NCBI RefSeq assembly: GCF_003226345.1
Contig: NZ_PDOF01000003.1
Span: 496,001 to 560,000, forward strand
DNA: 64,000 bases
Source: Alteribacter lacisalsi
GTDB lineage: Bacteria > Bacillota > Bacilli > Bacillales > Salisediminibacteriaceae
Direction: 5' to 3'
This document shows positions 1-10,058 of this stretch, piece by piece; positions within the stretch are counted from its first letter, which is position 1; each line of letters starts with the position of its first letter. The notes under the pieces are model-generated. The model was not told the DNA's origin. It saw nothing but the letters and a program-made list of their open reading frames with translations, and searched no databases. A program made the position numbers and the translations under genes.

Positions 1-579
1 GATGCTGTTGGCCACTTCCTTCATGAGGAGGGTCTTCCCTGCTTTTGGCGGCGCCACAATCAGGCCACGCTGCCCAAAGCCGACCGGTGCAATCATATCA
101 ATGACGCGGGAAGCGACCATTTTAGGGTCGGTTTCAAGTGTCATTTTCTGTTCAGGATATAATGGCGTGAGCTGTGGAAAGTGCGGACGGCTTTTCGCAA
201 GATCCGGGTCCTGCCCGTTAACGGCAGCCACTTGCAAAAGCCCGTAATAACGTTCGTTCTCCTTTGGCTTACGTACCTTTCCCGATACTTTGTCACCGTT
301 TCTAAGCTCAAAACGGCGGATCTGGGATGCGGAAATATAGATATCCTGGGAACTCGGCTTGTACGTATTGGAACGGAGAAAGCCGAATCCTTCATTCGGT
401 ACGATATCAAGGATGCCTTCCATAAACATCAGGTCTTCGTTTTCAGCCTGTTTTCTGAGAATCGCAAACGTCAGTTCTTTTTTCGTAAGCTGGCTGTAGT
501 AGGAAACTTTATGCTTTTTCGCAAGGTCATAAAGCTCTTTCAGTTTCATCTGTTCCAGCTGGGTTAATGTAACGCCCAT
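1..579 (-). CDS. rho: Transcription termination factor Rho (partial, N-terminal part)
   Basis: Rho is a hexameric RNA helicase that ends transcription. The reading frame starts at the ATG at 579-577, preceded on the minus strand by an AGGTGTGG ribosome site, and runs off the left edge after about 193 residues. The N-terminal helical domain is followed by the cold-shock-like RNA-binding domain (EGFGFLRS near residue 62). The start of the ATPase domain carries the P-loop APPKAGKT near residue 180. Position downstream of glpX matches the Bacillus order glpX-rho-rpmE; rpmE would lie outside the window. A non-coding leader of several hundred bases and a P450-reductase remnant separate it from glpX, so it probably has its own promoter. 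Confidence 0.96.
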   Translation of the reverse strand, partial: MGVTLTQLEQMKLKELYDLAKKHKVSYYSQLTKKELTFAILRKQAENEDLMFMEGILDIVPNEGFGFLRSNTYKPSSQDIYISASQIRRFELRNGDKVSGKVRKPKENERYYGLLQVAAVNGQDPDLAKSRPHFPQLTPLYPEQKMTLETDPKMVASRVIDMIAPVGFGQRGLIVAPPKAGKTLLMKEVANSI

Positions 580-977
580 TTATTTCACCACACCTTTATT
601 AAAAATAATTATGCAAATATGTACGTTTCCTGCTGCTGTTCTTCCTGTGTTCCTTTTTACAATACTGCTCCGAAGGTACTTCACCTTCGACTCATTTGCA
701 TCCTTAAAAACAACCTTTTATCCGAAACTGTCTTTAAAAGCGAAAATCCTGAAAACAGACATACATACATACATACAGAAATACCACGGTCTCTGTTTCG
801 TTTCAGTTTTATGAAGTCCCGGTGTTTTCGTTTAAGAACGGCGATGTCGGAATTGAACGTTCAGAAGGGTCTTACTGGAGGCTTTGGAAGCTGCATGAGG
901 TGACATATCGACTGTAATGTTACGTCTGCCTGAGTGGCAGATCATGTTTGCACACTGCTAACATATATACCCTATCT

Positions 978-1007
978 ATTTTAATCATAGTTTCTAGTCT
1001 TTTTCAA
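978..1007 (-). promoter_or_regulatory. Candidate SigA promoter of rho
   Basis: On the minus strand TTGAAA (1007-1002) is followed after 18 bases by TAAAAT (983-978). No other promoter-like pair is evident between the upstream terminator and rho. The -10 matches the consensus imperfectly, so this is a candidate only. Confidence 0.4.
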
Positions 1008-1161
1008 GAAAAAGTTACTGCACTCGTGCTGGGGGATTCTGTTTAAGTATAGACGGGCACCAGTGCAGCTAAACCTCATCTTCACAAAACATCCTGATTG
1101 AACAACGTGGGTTTTACGTGAAGGCGGGATGAGCAAAAAACCTCGAATCTTCTTATTCCCT

Positions 1162-1195
1162 CAATAAAAATATGGCCGCACTCCTGTGTGCGGCC
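1162..1195 (-). terminator. Rho-independent terminator after the P450-reductase remnant
   Basis: Perfect 8-bp stem GGCCGCAC / GTGCGGCC (1174-1195) with a 6-base loop, followed on the minus strand by an A/T-rich tail (ATATTTTTATTG). It lies just after the stop of the reductase fragment and isolates it from rho. Confidence 0.85.
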
Positions 1196-1205
1196 GTGAG
1201 GGCGT

Positions 1206-1880
1206 TTACCAGACATCTTTTACGAAACGTCCTTCTTCCTGAAGACCGTCAAGCCATTCCTGCGCTTCTTTCTCTGTACTTTGTCTCCTATTTATAAAAC
1301 ACTTTTTCAGCGTTTCTTCTACCTGTGGCGCCATACTGCCCCCTTCACCGCAGATATAAATATGAGCTCCTTTATCTTCAATCATTTCAATAAGCTCCTC
1401 TTCCTGCTCTTTCATCACATCCTGTACGTAGGTTTTAGGTTTGTTTTCCATGCGGGAAAATGCCGTATGCATTGTGACAACGCCTTCCTCTTCGTATGCT
1501 TCTATTTCGTCATTATATAAATAATCATACTGCTCATGGCGGCTTCCAAAGTACAGATGCGCATCACCTAAATGTTCCCCTTCTTTTTGCTTCGCCTGAC
1601 GGGCCTGAAGGAACCCTCTGAAAGGTGCTATTCCGGTTCCGGGCCCGACCATCACGATTGGAACAGCGGAGTCTTCCGGAAGCTTGAATGAACGCTGAGT
1701 CCGGAAAAATACAACGATGTCATCACCCGGTTTAAGTTCCATAAGAAAATTGGAAGTCACACCCTGGTATTCCCCTCTGCCGCTGAAGGCCTCCCCCCTT
1801 ACTACACTTACCGTAATACTAACCTGATCTTTTTGGGCTTCAGGTGAACTGGATATGGAATAATAGCGTGGTTTTAGTCT
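1206..1880 (-). pseudogene. C-terminal fragment of a CYP102-type (P450 BM3-like) NADPH-P450 reductase
   Basis: About 223 residues match the C-terminal FAD/NADPH part of the self-sufficient P450-reductase fusions (CYP102, CypD/CypE, BM3). Visible are RYYSISSSP (FAD binding), GPGTGIAPFRGFLQAR (NADPH binding), TAFSRMENKPKTYVQ, YICGEGGSMAP and the C-terminal YAKDVW-like FVKDVW. Intact family members are about 1,050 residues; the haem domain, the FMN domain and the connecting region are missing. The open frame can be extended to a GTG at 2006, but that codon lies in the loop of the glpX terminator and the extra 43 residues resemble nothing in the family. I read it as a decayed remnant. A short stand-alone flavin reductase is the alternative, unlikely without an FMN domain or a ribosome site. 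Confidence 0.8.
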
Positions 1881-1983
1881 TGTGTTCAGATGATTTATTA
1901 ACAGGCTCGATTTTAGGTTAAAAGATTGTGAAGAAGGCGGATTATCCGTTTCGAGGATGAAGGGGAGTCTAAAGAGGACTACG

Positions 1984-2016
1984 AAAAAGGAGACAAGGTT
2001 TTTCACCCTCGTCTCC
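1984..2016 (-). terminator. Terminator of glpX
   Basis: A 10-bp stem with one G-T wobble (GGAGACGAGG / CCTTGTCTCC on the minus strand, 2016-1989) is followed by TTTTT. It overlaps the apparent 5' end of the open frame of the P450-reductase remnant, which argues that this frame's start is not real. Confidence 0.8.
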
Positions 2017-2077
2017 CTTTGATAAACTCTGTCTCAAATCGGTTATTTCAAAATTTCAGTGGTGGAAAAAAGTAAAG

Positions 2078-3043
2078 TTAGCGGATTACAAGATCCGGTT
2101 TCTTTTTCAGGCTGTGTTTGCCGTCAATAAAGCGGACTGTTCCTGATTTGGCTCGCATAACCATGGATTGCGTCGTGCCAGTATGTCCTTTATATCGTAC
2201 ACCTTTAAGCAGTTCTCCGTCTGTTACACCGGTTGCGGCAAAAATACAGTCATCGCCTGTCACGAGGTCATCCATATGAAGCACCCGATTTACATCATCG
2301 ATGCCCATCTTCTTGCATCGTGCCAGCTCTTCTTCGTTGCCTGGCAGAAGCTTGCCCTGCAGTTCGCCGCCGAGACACTTCAGCCCCACAGCTGCAAGGA
2401 CGCCCTCAGGAGCCCCGCCGGAGCCGAGGAGCATATCCACACCTGTGTCCTCAAACGCTGTGTTGATGGCAGCAGCTACATCACCGTCGTTCATGAGCTT
2501 AATACGCGCGCCCGCCTCACGGATTTCCTGAATTTTTCCTGCGTGTCGTTCCCGTTTCAGGATTGCGACAACAAGGTCTTCAATGTCTTTGTTTTTCGCT
2601 TTTGCAACCGCTCTCAAATTATCAATCACAGGGGCATCCAGATCAACTTTACCCACTGCCTCTGGACCGACAGCAATTTTGTCCATGTACATATCCGGTG
2701 CATGCAGGAGATTGCCTTTGTCTGCAATTGCAATAACCGCAAGGGCGTTCCACTCCCCGCTTGCGACGATATTCGTTCCTTCGAGGGGATCGACTGCCAC
2801 GTCTACCCGCGGGCCGTAGCCGTTTCCAAGACGCTCGCCGATATAAAGCATCGGCGCTTCATCCATTTCCCCTTCTCCGATCACGACTGTTCCTTTCATC
2901 GGAACCGTGTCAAACACATCGCGCATAGCTTCTGTTGCGGCCTGGTCAGCCGCCTCTTTTTCACCTTTTCCCATCCAGCGTGCAGAAGCCAGTGCTGCAG
3001 CTTCTGTCACACGGACGAGCTCCATGGATAAACTTCGTTCCAT
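2078..3043 (-). CDS. glpX: Class II fructose-1,6-bisphosphatase
   Basis: Hydrolyses fructose-1,6-bisphosphate to fructose-6-phosphate in gluconeogenesis. The 321-residue protein begins [17 protein letters not shown], as in Bacillus GlpX, and carries [13 protein letters not shown] and the metal/phosphate motif DPLEGTN. The ATG at 3043 is chosen over an upstream in-frame start at 3109 because GGGGGAGAGG sits just before it and family alignment starts there. Upstream neighbour murA is 96 bases away; a strong terminator follows. Neighbouring fba (aldolase) and tal supply the connected sugar-phosphate steps. Confidence 0.96.
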   Translation of the reverse strand: MERSLSMELVRVTEAAALASARWMGKGEKEAADQAATEAMRDVFDTVPMKGTVVIGEGEMDEAPMLYIGERLGNGYGPRVDVAVDPLEGTNIVASGEWNALAVIAIADKGNLLHAPDMYMDKIAVGPEAVGKVDLDAPVIDNLRAVAKAKNKDIEDLVVAILKRERHAGKIQEIREAGARIKLMNDGDVAAAINTAFEDTGVDMLLGSGGAPEGVLAAVGLKCLGGELQGKLLPGNEEELARCKKMGIDDVNRVLHMDDLVTGDDCIFAATGVTDGELLKGVRYKGHTGTTQSMVMRAKSGTVRFIDGKHSLKKKPDLVIR

Positions 3044-3139
3044 TGTCCTCTCCCCCATCGTCTCTGTTTTTACTGTGGTTCGCTCAAGGCAGAAGCCGCC
3101 CTCTTGCATCCCCTCCGAGGGCCGCCGTCTATCGCGCTT

Positions 3140-4429
3140 TTATGAGCTTTTCACTTCTTCTTCTTCGAACGAATCAAGCTTTTCACGCCAGATTGAAGCC
3201 CCGATATTTTTCAGTTTTTCCTCGAGGTTGGCATATCCCCGGTCGATGTGCTCCACGCCGGTGATTTCTGTTACTCCCTTTGCCATCAGACCGGCAATGA
3301 CGAGAGACGCTCCTGCACGGAGGTCGCTTGCGCGGACCCTGGCCCCTTCAAGTCTGCGGCCTCCGTTAATCAGTGCAGAACGGCCTTCAACTTTGATATC
3401 GGCTCCCATGCGGCGGAGTTCATCGATGTGCTTAAAACGAGCGTTGTAAATCGTGTCGGTTACCATGCTTGTCCCATGGGCTTTTGTAAGCAGGCTCGTG
3501 AACGGCTGCTGAAGATCCGTTGGAAAGCCCGGATACACTAGTGTTTTAATATCCACCGGCGAAAATTCCGAATTCGCTCCGTGGATGAAGACCTGTTCGT
3601 CACTCGTTTCAATACGGACGCCCATTTCGCGGAGTTTGGCTGTGAGTGACTCCAGGTGATCGGGAATAATGTTATCGATCACTACGGAACGGCCCATGGC
3701 TGCAGCAGCCAGCATAAAGGTGCCTGCTTCGATCCGGTCAGGAATAATCGAGTGACGGCAGCCGGACAGCTGGTCAACCCCTTCAATCCGGATGACGTTG
3801 GTCCCTGCCCCTTTAATTCGGGCACCCATATTGGTGAGAAGTGTTGCCACATCAATGATTTCAGGCTCTTTGGCCGCGTTTTCGATGATGGTTTTGCCTT
3901 TTGCCTTTACGGCAGCGAGCATAATGTTAATCGTAGCTCCAACGCTGACAACATCGAGGTAGATCCGTGCCCCAACCAGTTCATCTGCCTGGAGATAGAT
4001 GGCGCCCTGTTCGTTGGTCACTTTTGCACCGAGTGCTTCGAATCCTTTAATGTGCTGATCGATCGGTCTTGGGCCGAGGTTGCATCCGCCCGGAAGTCCG
4101 ATGACCGCTTTTTTGAATTTTCCAAGCATGGCACCCATCATATAGTAGGAAGCACGCAGCTTTTTCACCCGGCCGTTTGGAAGCGGCATGGCAAACATGT
4201 TTTCCGGGTGAATGGTGAGTGTGTCTCCTTCAAGTTCAGTTGTGCCGCCGATTTCCTCAAGCAGTTCAGCAAGAATGCCGACGTCCGATATTTTTGGAAG
4301 GTTATCGATTGTCACTGTGGAATCTGCAAGAATCCCTGCCGGTATGAGGGCAACGGCACTGTTTTTCGCTCCGCTGATCGGAACTGTGCCTTCAAGTAAA
4401 TGTCCACCTTCAATAAGCAATTTCTCCAT
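3140..4429 (-). CDS. murA: UDP-N-acetylglucosamine 1-carboxyvinyltransferase (MurAB/MurZ type)
   Basis: Catalyses the first committed step of peptidoglycan synthesis, moving enolpyruvyl from PEP to UDP-GlcNAc; target of fosfomycin. The 429-residue protein shows SGAKNSA near the N-terminus and [16 protein letters not shown] with the catalytic Cys at about residue 116, equivalent to E. coli Cys115. The ATG at 4429 fits the family start (MEKLLIEGG) and has AAGGGAAG upstream; an in-frame ATG nine codons earlier is less likely. Low-GC Gram-positives usually carry two MurA paralogues; location between tal and glpX identifies this as the second (MurAB/MurZ), inferred from synteny. Confidence 0.95.
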   Translation of the reverse strand: MEKLLIEGGHLLEGTVPISGAKNSAVALIPAGILADSTVTIDNLPKISDVGILAELLEEIGGTTELEGDTLTIHPENMFAMPLPNGRVKKLRASYYMMGAMLGKFKKAVIGLPGGCNLGPRPIDQHIKGFEALGAKVTNEQGAIYLQADELVGARIYLDVVSVGATINIMLAAVKAKGKTIIENAAKEPEIIDVATLLTNMGARIKGAGTNVIRIEGVDQLSGCRHSIIPDRIEAGTFMLAAAAMGRSVVIDNIIPDHLESLTAKLREMGVRIETSDEQVFIHGANSEFSPVDIKTLVYPGFPTDLQQPFTSLLTKAHGTSMVTDTIYNARFKHIDELRRMGADIKVEGRSALINGGRRLEGARVRASDLRAGASLVIAGLMAKGVTEITGVEHIDRGYANLEEKLKNIGASIWREKLDSFEEEEVKSS

Positions 4430-4632
4430 AACCAGCTTCCCTTCTGTCTTCCTCATATAGTAAATATCCTTTCCCCATTATAACCAACTGAGGTAAAAAA
4501 AGTCTTCTTTCTCCCGGTAGATTTTTCTGTACGCCCGGGCATGCAGTATCCTATGCAGTTGCGGGCGGCCGGGAGGTGCAGTCACTGTAAGGGTTTGACC
4601 GTTGAAACGGGTTGGCCTCTACCCCTTAAAAA

Positions 4633-4664
4633 TACATAAAGGCGCCTGCAGATTGAGGCGCCTT
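4633..4664 (-). terminator. Terminator after tal, possibly bidirectional
   Basis: AAGGCGCC / GGCGCCTT arms (4639-4664) around a 10-base loop. On the minus strand the hairpin is followed by TTTATGTATTTTT; on the plus strand a TTCTTTTTT run follows it as well. It ends the tal transcript ahead of murA. Confidence 0.75.
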
Positions 4665-4712
4665 CTTTTTTCAATGAACGTGCTTCATCGTGCAGCCGAT
4701 CCTGCTAAAAGC

Positions 4713-5360
4713 TTATGCGTTCGCTTTTTCCCAGTCCTTAAGGAACTTATCAATGCCCGCATCCGTCAGCGGGTGAGCCACAAGCTGGCTGATCACTTTG
4801 TACGGAATCGTGGCGATATCGGCGCCGCGCATGGCCGATTCACTCACGTGCTGGGAATGGCGGATCGATGCAGCAATGATTTCTGTTTTAATGTCGTGAA
4901 TCGCAAACACTTCCGCAATATCGCTGATCAGGTTCAGTCCATCGTGACCGATATCATCAAGGCGTCCGAGGAACGGGGAAACGTAAGTTGCCCCTGCACG
5001 TGCTGCAAGTAATGCCTGATTAACAGAGAATACGAGTGTTACGTTCGTTTTGATGTTCAAGTCTGCAAACGTCCGGACTGCTTTAAGCCCTTGGAGCGTC
5101 ATCGGTACTTTGACCGTGATGTTCGGGGCAATGGCAGCCAGTTCTTTTCCCTCTTCAATCATCCCCTCAGCTTCAAGGGAGATTACTTCTGCGCTGACAG
5201 AACCTTCTTTTACGATACTTGTAATCTCGCGGAGGCGTTCATGGAAATCTACGCCCTCTTTGGCTACCAGCGATGGATTTGTTGTCACGCCGGAGAGAAT
5301 GCCAAGGTCGTGGGCTTCTCTGATTTCGTCGATGTTGGCTGTATCAATAAAAAATTTCAT
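4713..5360 (-). CDS. tal: Transaldolase-like protein (fructose-6-phosphate aldolase / small transaldolase family)
   Basis: A 215-residue TIM-barrel enzyme of the short transaldolase subfamily (TalC/MipB, YwjH of B. subtilis), acting in the non-oxidative pentose-phosphate pathway. Seen in sequence: [13 protein letters not shown] at the start, SGVTTNPSL, and the Schiff-base lysine in TVKVPMT at residue 84. Length is typical of the small subfamily. It is flanked by fba and murA with terminators on both sides, so it may be partly independently expressed. Whether it prefers transaldolase or F6P-aldolase chemistry cannot be told from sequence. Confidence 0.93.
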   Translation of the reverse strand: MKFFIDTANIDEIREAHDLGILSGVTTNPSLVAKEGVDFHERLREITSIVKEGSVSAEVISLEAEGMIEEGKELAAIAPNITVKVPMTLQGLKAVRTFADLNIKTNVTLVFSVNQALLAARAGATYVSPFLGRLDDIGHDGLNLISDIAEVFAIHDIKTEIIAASIRHSQHVSESAMRGADIATIPYKVISQLVAHPLTDAGIDKFLKDWEKANA

Positions 5361-5436
5361 GAATCGTATCCTCCCTTAGCTTTTGCGCCGATTTGACAGC
5401 GCTTACTGTTTTTACAAAATTGCGACACGGTAATTG

Positions 5437-5474
5437 AAAAAGAAAGTTGGAGCGGCAAATGCCGCAGCCAACTT
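5437..5474 (-). terminator. Terminator of fba
   Basis: Long stem built from AAGTTGG / CCAACTT plus an inner GCGGC / GCCGC arm with loop AAAT (5444-5474); the minus-strand continuation is TCTTTTTC. A T-run on the plus strand also follows, so it could work both ways. Confidence 0.85.
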
Positions 5475-5494
5475 CTTTTTTTATTCGTTCAGCC

Positions 5495-6358
5495 TTACGC
5501 TTGTCCGGAGGAACCGAACTCACGCATTTTTCCACTCACAGTTTCCTTAATCGCTTCGCGGGCAGGGCCGAGGTATTTACGCGGATCGTACATTTCTGTG
5601 TTGTCCGCAAGTACTTCGCGCACGCGCTTCGCAGATGAGATCTGGCTTTCTGTGTTTACGTTGATTTTTGCTGTTCCAAGGGAAATCGCACGCTGGATAT
5701 CCTTTGTCGGGATGCCTGTACCACCGTGAAGCACGAGTGGAACACCAGTCAGCTTTGAGACTTCCTCCATACGGTCGAAACCGAGGTTCGGCTCACCTTT
5801 GTAAGGGCCGTGTACAGAACCAAGAGCCGGTGCAAAGCAGTCGACTTTCGTTTCGCGTACAAGCTCGTCACACTCAGCAGGAATCGCATAAGCTGCTTCC
5901 GCATCATCTACGATGATGTCGTCTTCCTGTCCACCGATACGGCCAAGCTCAGCCTCTACAGAGATGCCAAGCGTATGCGCAACGTCAACCACTTTCTTCG
6001 TTACGGCGATGTTTTCCTCAAGTGGATGGTGGGAACCGTCGATCATAACAGAAGTAAATCCTGCATACATCGCTTCCACACATTTTTCAAAGCTTGAACC
6101 ATGGTCAAGGTGGATCGCAACAGGTACTGTTACTTCGTAGGAGTCCATCAGGGATTCTACGATGCTGACAACTGTGTTAAATCCTCCCATGTATTTCGCG
6201 GCACCTTCGGAAACTCCGAGAATAACCGGAGACTGTTCTTCCTGTGCTGCCTGTAAGATAGCCTGGGTAAACTCAAGGTTGTTCAGGTTGAACTGGCCAA
6301 CCGCGTACCCTTCCGCTCTTCCTTTTTCGAGCATTTCCTTCATAGAAACTAAAGGCAT
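5495..6358 (-). CDS. fba: Class II fructose-bisphosphate aldolase
   Basis: Zinc-dependent aldolase that interconverts fructose-1,6-bisphosphate with DHAP and glyceraldehyde-3-phosphate. The 287-residue protein shows the metal/catalytic motif HLDHGSS (Asp85, His86), a Zn-ligand region in [11 protein letters not shown], and LHGGTGIP. The ATG at 6358 has AAAGGAGGAT just upstream. It lies between spo0F and tal, as in B. subtilis. A consensus-like promoter lies about 240 bases upstream, so the message has an unusually long leader. Confidence 0.96.
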   Translation of the reverse strand: MPLVSMKEMLEKGRAEGYAVGQFNLNNLEFTQAILQAAQEEQSPVILGVSEGAAKYMGGFNTVVSIVESLMDSYEVTVPVAIHLDHGSSFEKCVEAMYAGFTSVMIDGSHHPLEENIAVTKKVVDVAHTLGISVEAELGRIGGQEDDIIVDDAEAAYAIPAECDELVRETKVDCFAPALGSVHGPYKGEPNLGFDRMEEVSKLTGVPLVLHGGTGIPTKDIQRAISLGTAKINVNTESQISSAKRVREVLADNTEMYDPRKYLGPAREAIKETVSGKMREFGSSGQA

Positions 6359-6720
6359 TCTGAATATCCTCCTTTGAAAATCACGAGCATTATGATCACC
6401 CTGGAATGGGTAGATACCAGTGTACAGACGATAATGATACTATTTGCAGCACGGAGCTGTTTTATCCTTACCGTTTGTACATTCCGGACGTTTGCAGACG
6501 TTGGGATTGTATCCCCTGCTCATGCAAAAAAGCCATGATTCCTCTGTTTCATCACAGCCGTTCTTCGGAGCAGGCATTCCTGCAGGTTGATTCACTCGTC
6601 TATTATAGCATAACCTGTCCGAATTTCATCCTTAAAACCGAAGAAAGCAGGACACCATCCCCTGGATGCAGGATAGGGCTCACCATCTTTTTCCTCTGCA
6701 TTCAGGATCCGGTATCTGTT
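6359..6720 (-). other. fba leader and promoter region
   Basis: This 362-base gap between spo0F and fba has no supported gene. On the minus strand it holds the fba promoter and then about 237 nt of untranslated leader. Small inverted stretches occur (for example GCAGG/CCTGC near 6570-6585), but no canonical riboswitch or terminator was recognised. Confidence 0.5.
6602..6610 (-). promoter_or_regulatory. Promoter of fba with extended -10
   Basis: On the minus strand TG-C-TATAAT (6610-6602) is a perfect extended -10 element. The -35 region is poor, as is common for extended -10 promoters. Start of transcription would be near 6595. Confidence 0.65.
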
Positions 6721-7083
6721 TTATACTAGTAGGTGTTCCCTCACCTTCTGACGGACTTCATCAATGTCAAATGGCTTCGGGAAATGGGCAAGTGCCCCGA
6801 GCTTTTTTGCTTCATTAATCATTTCAAGCTCTCCATAAGCCGTCATCATAATGACGTTGGTGTCCAGATCCAGCTTTTTGATCTCTCTGAGAATTTCCAG
6901 CCCATCCATCCCGGGAATTTTCATGTCCAGCAAAACAAGGTCAGGGCTTTTGTCTTTAACAATGTTCAGTGCCTGTTTTCCATTTGATGCTTCATATGTT
7001 TCATACCCGTCTTTTTCAAAGACTTCATGGAGCAGCACACGGATGCCATACTGATCATCCACGATTAACAGCTTTTTTTTCAC
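6721..7083 (-). CDS. spo0F: Sporulation phosphorelay response regulator Spo0F
   Basis: Single-domain CheY-like receiver that takes phosphate from sporulation kinases and passes it through Spo0B to Spo0A. The 120-residue protein has the acidic pair in [10 protein letters not shown], the phosphoacceptor Asp53 in [11 protein letters not shown], the conserved Thr81 in MMTAYGE and Lys103 in FPKPFDID. No output domain is present, as expected. The start is a GTG at 7083 with GAGGGGG upstream. A SigH-type promoter with an adjacent Spo0A-like box precedes it. A sensor kinase of the sporulation type is encoded at 54.6-56.8 kb. Confidence 0.97.
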   Translation of the reverse strand: MKKKLLIVDDQYGIRVLLHEVFEKDGYETYEASNGKQALNIVKDKSPDLVLLDMKIPGMDGLEILREIKKLDLDTNVIMMTAYGELEMINEAKKLGALAHFPKPFDIDEVRQKVREHLLV

Positions 7084-7143
7084 CCTTCTACCCCCTCTGA
7101 AGATTGTCTTCCCCCGCCAAACTATCTGTTCACGCTTACACTA

Positions 7144-7182
7144 ATTCAATAAAAAGAACGAATCTCCTTTTTTTTCGTCGAA
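7144..7182 (-). promoter_or_regulatory. SigH-type promoter of spo0F with upstream Spo0A-box-like site
   Basis: On the minus strand AGGAGAT (7168-7162) is followed after 14 bases by GAAT (7147-7144), fitting SigH -35 and -10 elements. Just upstream, 7182-7176 reads TTCGACG, whose complement CGTCGAA matches the Spo0A box TGTCGAA at 6 of 7 positions. B. subtilis spo0F is known to be transcribed by SigH and bound by Spo0A, so the arrangement is what would be expected; the individual matches are short. Confidence 0.6.
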
Positions 7183-7360
7183 GTTTGCGTTGGTTTTTTT
7201 CCTTAGGTTGATTATACTGAAATAACAGATTCGGTGTTAAACGAATGAAGCAGCCCGCACAAGGTGGACGTGTGTCTTTTTCAGGCGCACGCGGGTGCTT
7301 TTCCAATACCACTCCGTTCACTAAAATAAACATGATTCATTACGAAAGGCTGTGTTTTTT

Positions 7361-7891
7361 GTGCAAAAGATCTTTTTGACCCAGCTGCAGGGCCTGGTTA
7401 CGAAAATGAATGATACATATGAAGGAGCTTTTGAGGACGGGGCAAGACTGATGGCCCAGTCGATCGTCAGCGGCGGACGGATCGGTATTTATGCTTCCGG
7501 CGATATGGAAGGTGTTGTTTCCCAGGCGATTAAGGGCGTAGACCGGCTTGAAGGCGTTGTCGAAATCAGCAGCACCCTTGACGAATCTTTTTCTGAGATG
7601 GATACGGTTCTGCTGTTCAGCCCGTCGCCGAACGAAGCGGCCACCTGTATGCTTGCCGATCAGCTCCGGGAGCGGGGCGTCAGCACGGTTGCCGTTTATA
7701 CCGGTGAAAAGCGGGACGATAGCCCGTCTCTGGAAGATCTGGCAGATGCGGCGATCGACCTCGGTGTCACGCGCGGACTCATCCCCGGAGATGACGGTAG
7801 GCGTAAAGGACAGCCCCGCCTCCTCGTCGCTCTCTACGCGTATTACACACTGTATTTCACCGTCGAAGAAATCCTCGAAGAACACAGATAA
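7361..7891 (+). CDS. ywjG: Conserved protein YwjG (DUF2529)
   Basis: DUF2529 family protein found between spo0F and pyrG in many Bacillus species; function unknown. About 176 residues with a phosphosugar-isomerase-like (SIS-type) look: GGRIGIYASGD and TVLLFSPSPNE strands, then a C-terminal helix. Two GTG codons are possible (7352 and 7361); I prefer 7361 because it begins VQKIFLTQL, lining up with the family start, and a GAAAGG site lies 11 bases before it (only 2 before the other). Divergent from spo0F and convergent with pyrG. The SIS resemblance is an impression, not a demonstrated match. Confidence 0.85.
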   Translation: MQKIFLTQLQGLVTKMNDTYEGAFEDGARLMAQSIVSGGRIGIYASGDMEGVVSQAIKGVDRLEGVVEISSTLDESFSEMDTVLLFSPSPNEAATCMLADQLRERGVSTVAVYTGEKRDDSPSLEDLADAAIDLGVTRGLIPGDDGRRKGQPRLLVALYAYYTLYFTVEEILEEHR

Positions 7892-7898
7892 TGTGATG

Positions 7899-8071
7899 TG
7901 GGGACGGTTCTCACTTTGCATTATGAAAGATAGCTCCGGTCAGGCTGAACGCCGGTGCATGGCTAAACACATAGCAAAGGGGACCTGGGTGCGTCTATGC
8001 ACCAGGTCCCCTTTGCTGTTAACAGACAGGACGGTTCTTACGCTGCGTAAAATGCAGCGTAAGAACCGTCC
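7899..8071. repeat. Two long perfect inverted repeats plus a half element between ywjG and pyrG
   Basis: Three pieces: a single arm TGGGGACGGTTCTCACTTTG at 7899-7918; a 16-bp perfect inverted repeat with arms at 7973-7988 and 8002-8017 (loop 13); and an 18-bp perfect inverted repeat with arms at 8029-8046 and 8054-8071 (loop 7), whose outer part GGACGGTTCT is shared with the single arm. No T-run follows either hairpin, so they are not ordinary terminators. GGGACGGTTCT-type palindromes resemble REP-like elements spread in some Firmicutes; the link is from memory and unproven here. Confidence 0.75.
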
Positions 8072-8080
8072 CCAATTTAC

Positions 8081-9817
<1,737 letters not shown>

Positions 9818-9867
9818 TTACTCGATCTTTCTTTATGGCTTTTTTCGTAAAGAATGTTGTTTTAAAC

Positions 9868-9900
9868 GCTGCAGGCGGACGCTTTCCGCGGGCATCGCTT
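9868..9900 (+). repeat. Interspersed GC-rich repeat, truncated copy (left end only)
   Basis: 33 bases identical or nearly so to the left end of the repeat seen complete at 51107-51217 (GCTGCAGGCGGACGCTTTCC, then GCGGGCATCGCTT). The rest of the element is absent. Confidence 0.75.
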
Positions 9901-9910
9901 TTTCTTTATA

Positions 9911-9957
9911 AAAAACAAAAAAAGTGCCGCCTCAATAATCTTTCATTGAGGGGCACT
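9911..9957 (-). terminator. Terminator of rpoE
   Basis: Stem AGTGCC / GGCACT continuing into CCTCAAT / ATTGAGG (9923-9957), followed on the minus strand by ACTTTTTTTGTTTTTT. It separates rpoE from pyrG. Confidence 0.85.
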
Positions 9958-10058
9958 CTGATTTATTCAGTCGTGTAATCTGATTAACTGCCTTTGCAGC
10001 CCAAAATAGATTCTACCCAGTTTGGGAGCTTATGTCAAGACAGTTTTCAGCGGGGCTG

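Larger units (their letters stand above)
580..1205 (-). other. rho upstream leader, no gene seen
   Basis: This 626-base gap holds no supported gene. It contains the terminator of the P450-reductase remnant at its right end, a candidate rho promoter near 978-1007, a perfect 7-bp hairpin with a 5-base loop at 671-689, and a short ACAT microsatellite (4.75 units) at 759-777. If the promoter is right, the rho mRNA has a leader of nearly 400 nt. Bacillus rho is known to be autoregulated through its leader; whether this leader does the same is inference. Confidence 0.5.

Noticed and set aside
2168-3031. Long plus-strand open frame opposite glpX (287 codons)
   Set aside because: Lies entirely antisense to glpX, which has full-length family identity; no homology in the antisense frame.
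7136-7333. 65-codon minus-strand frame upstream of spo0F
   Set aside because: Overlaps the SigH-type promoter and Spo0A-like box; low complexity and no ribosome site.
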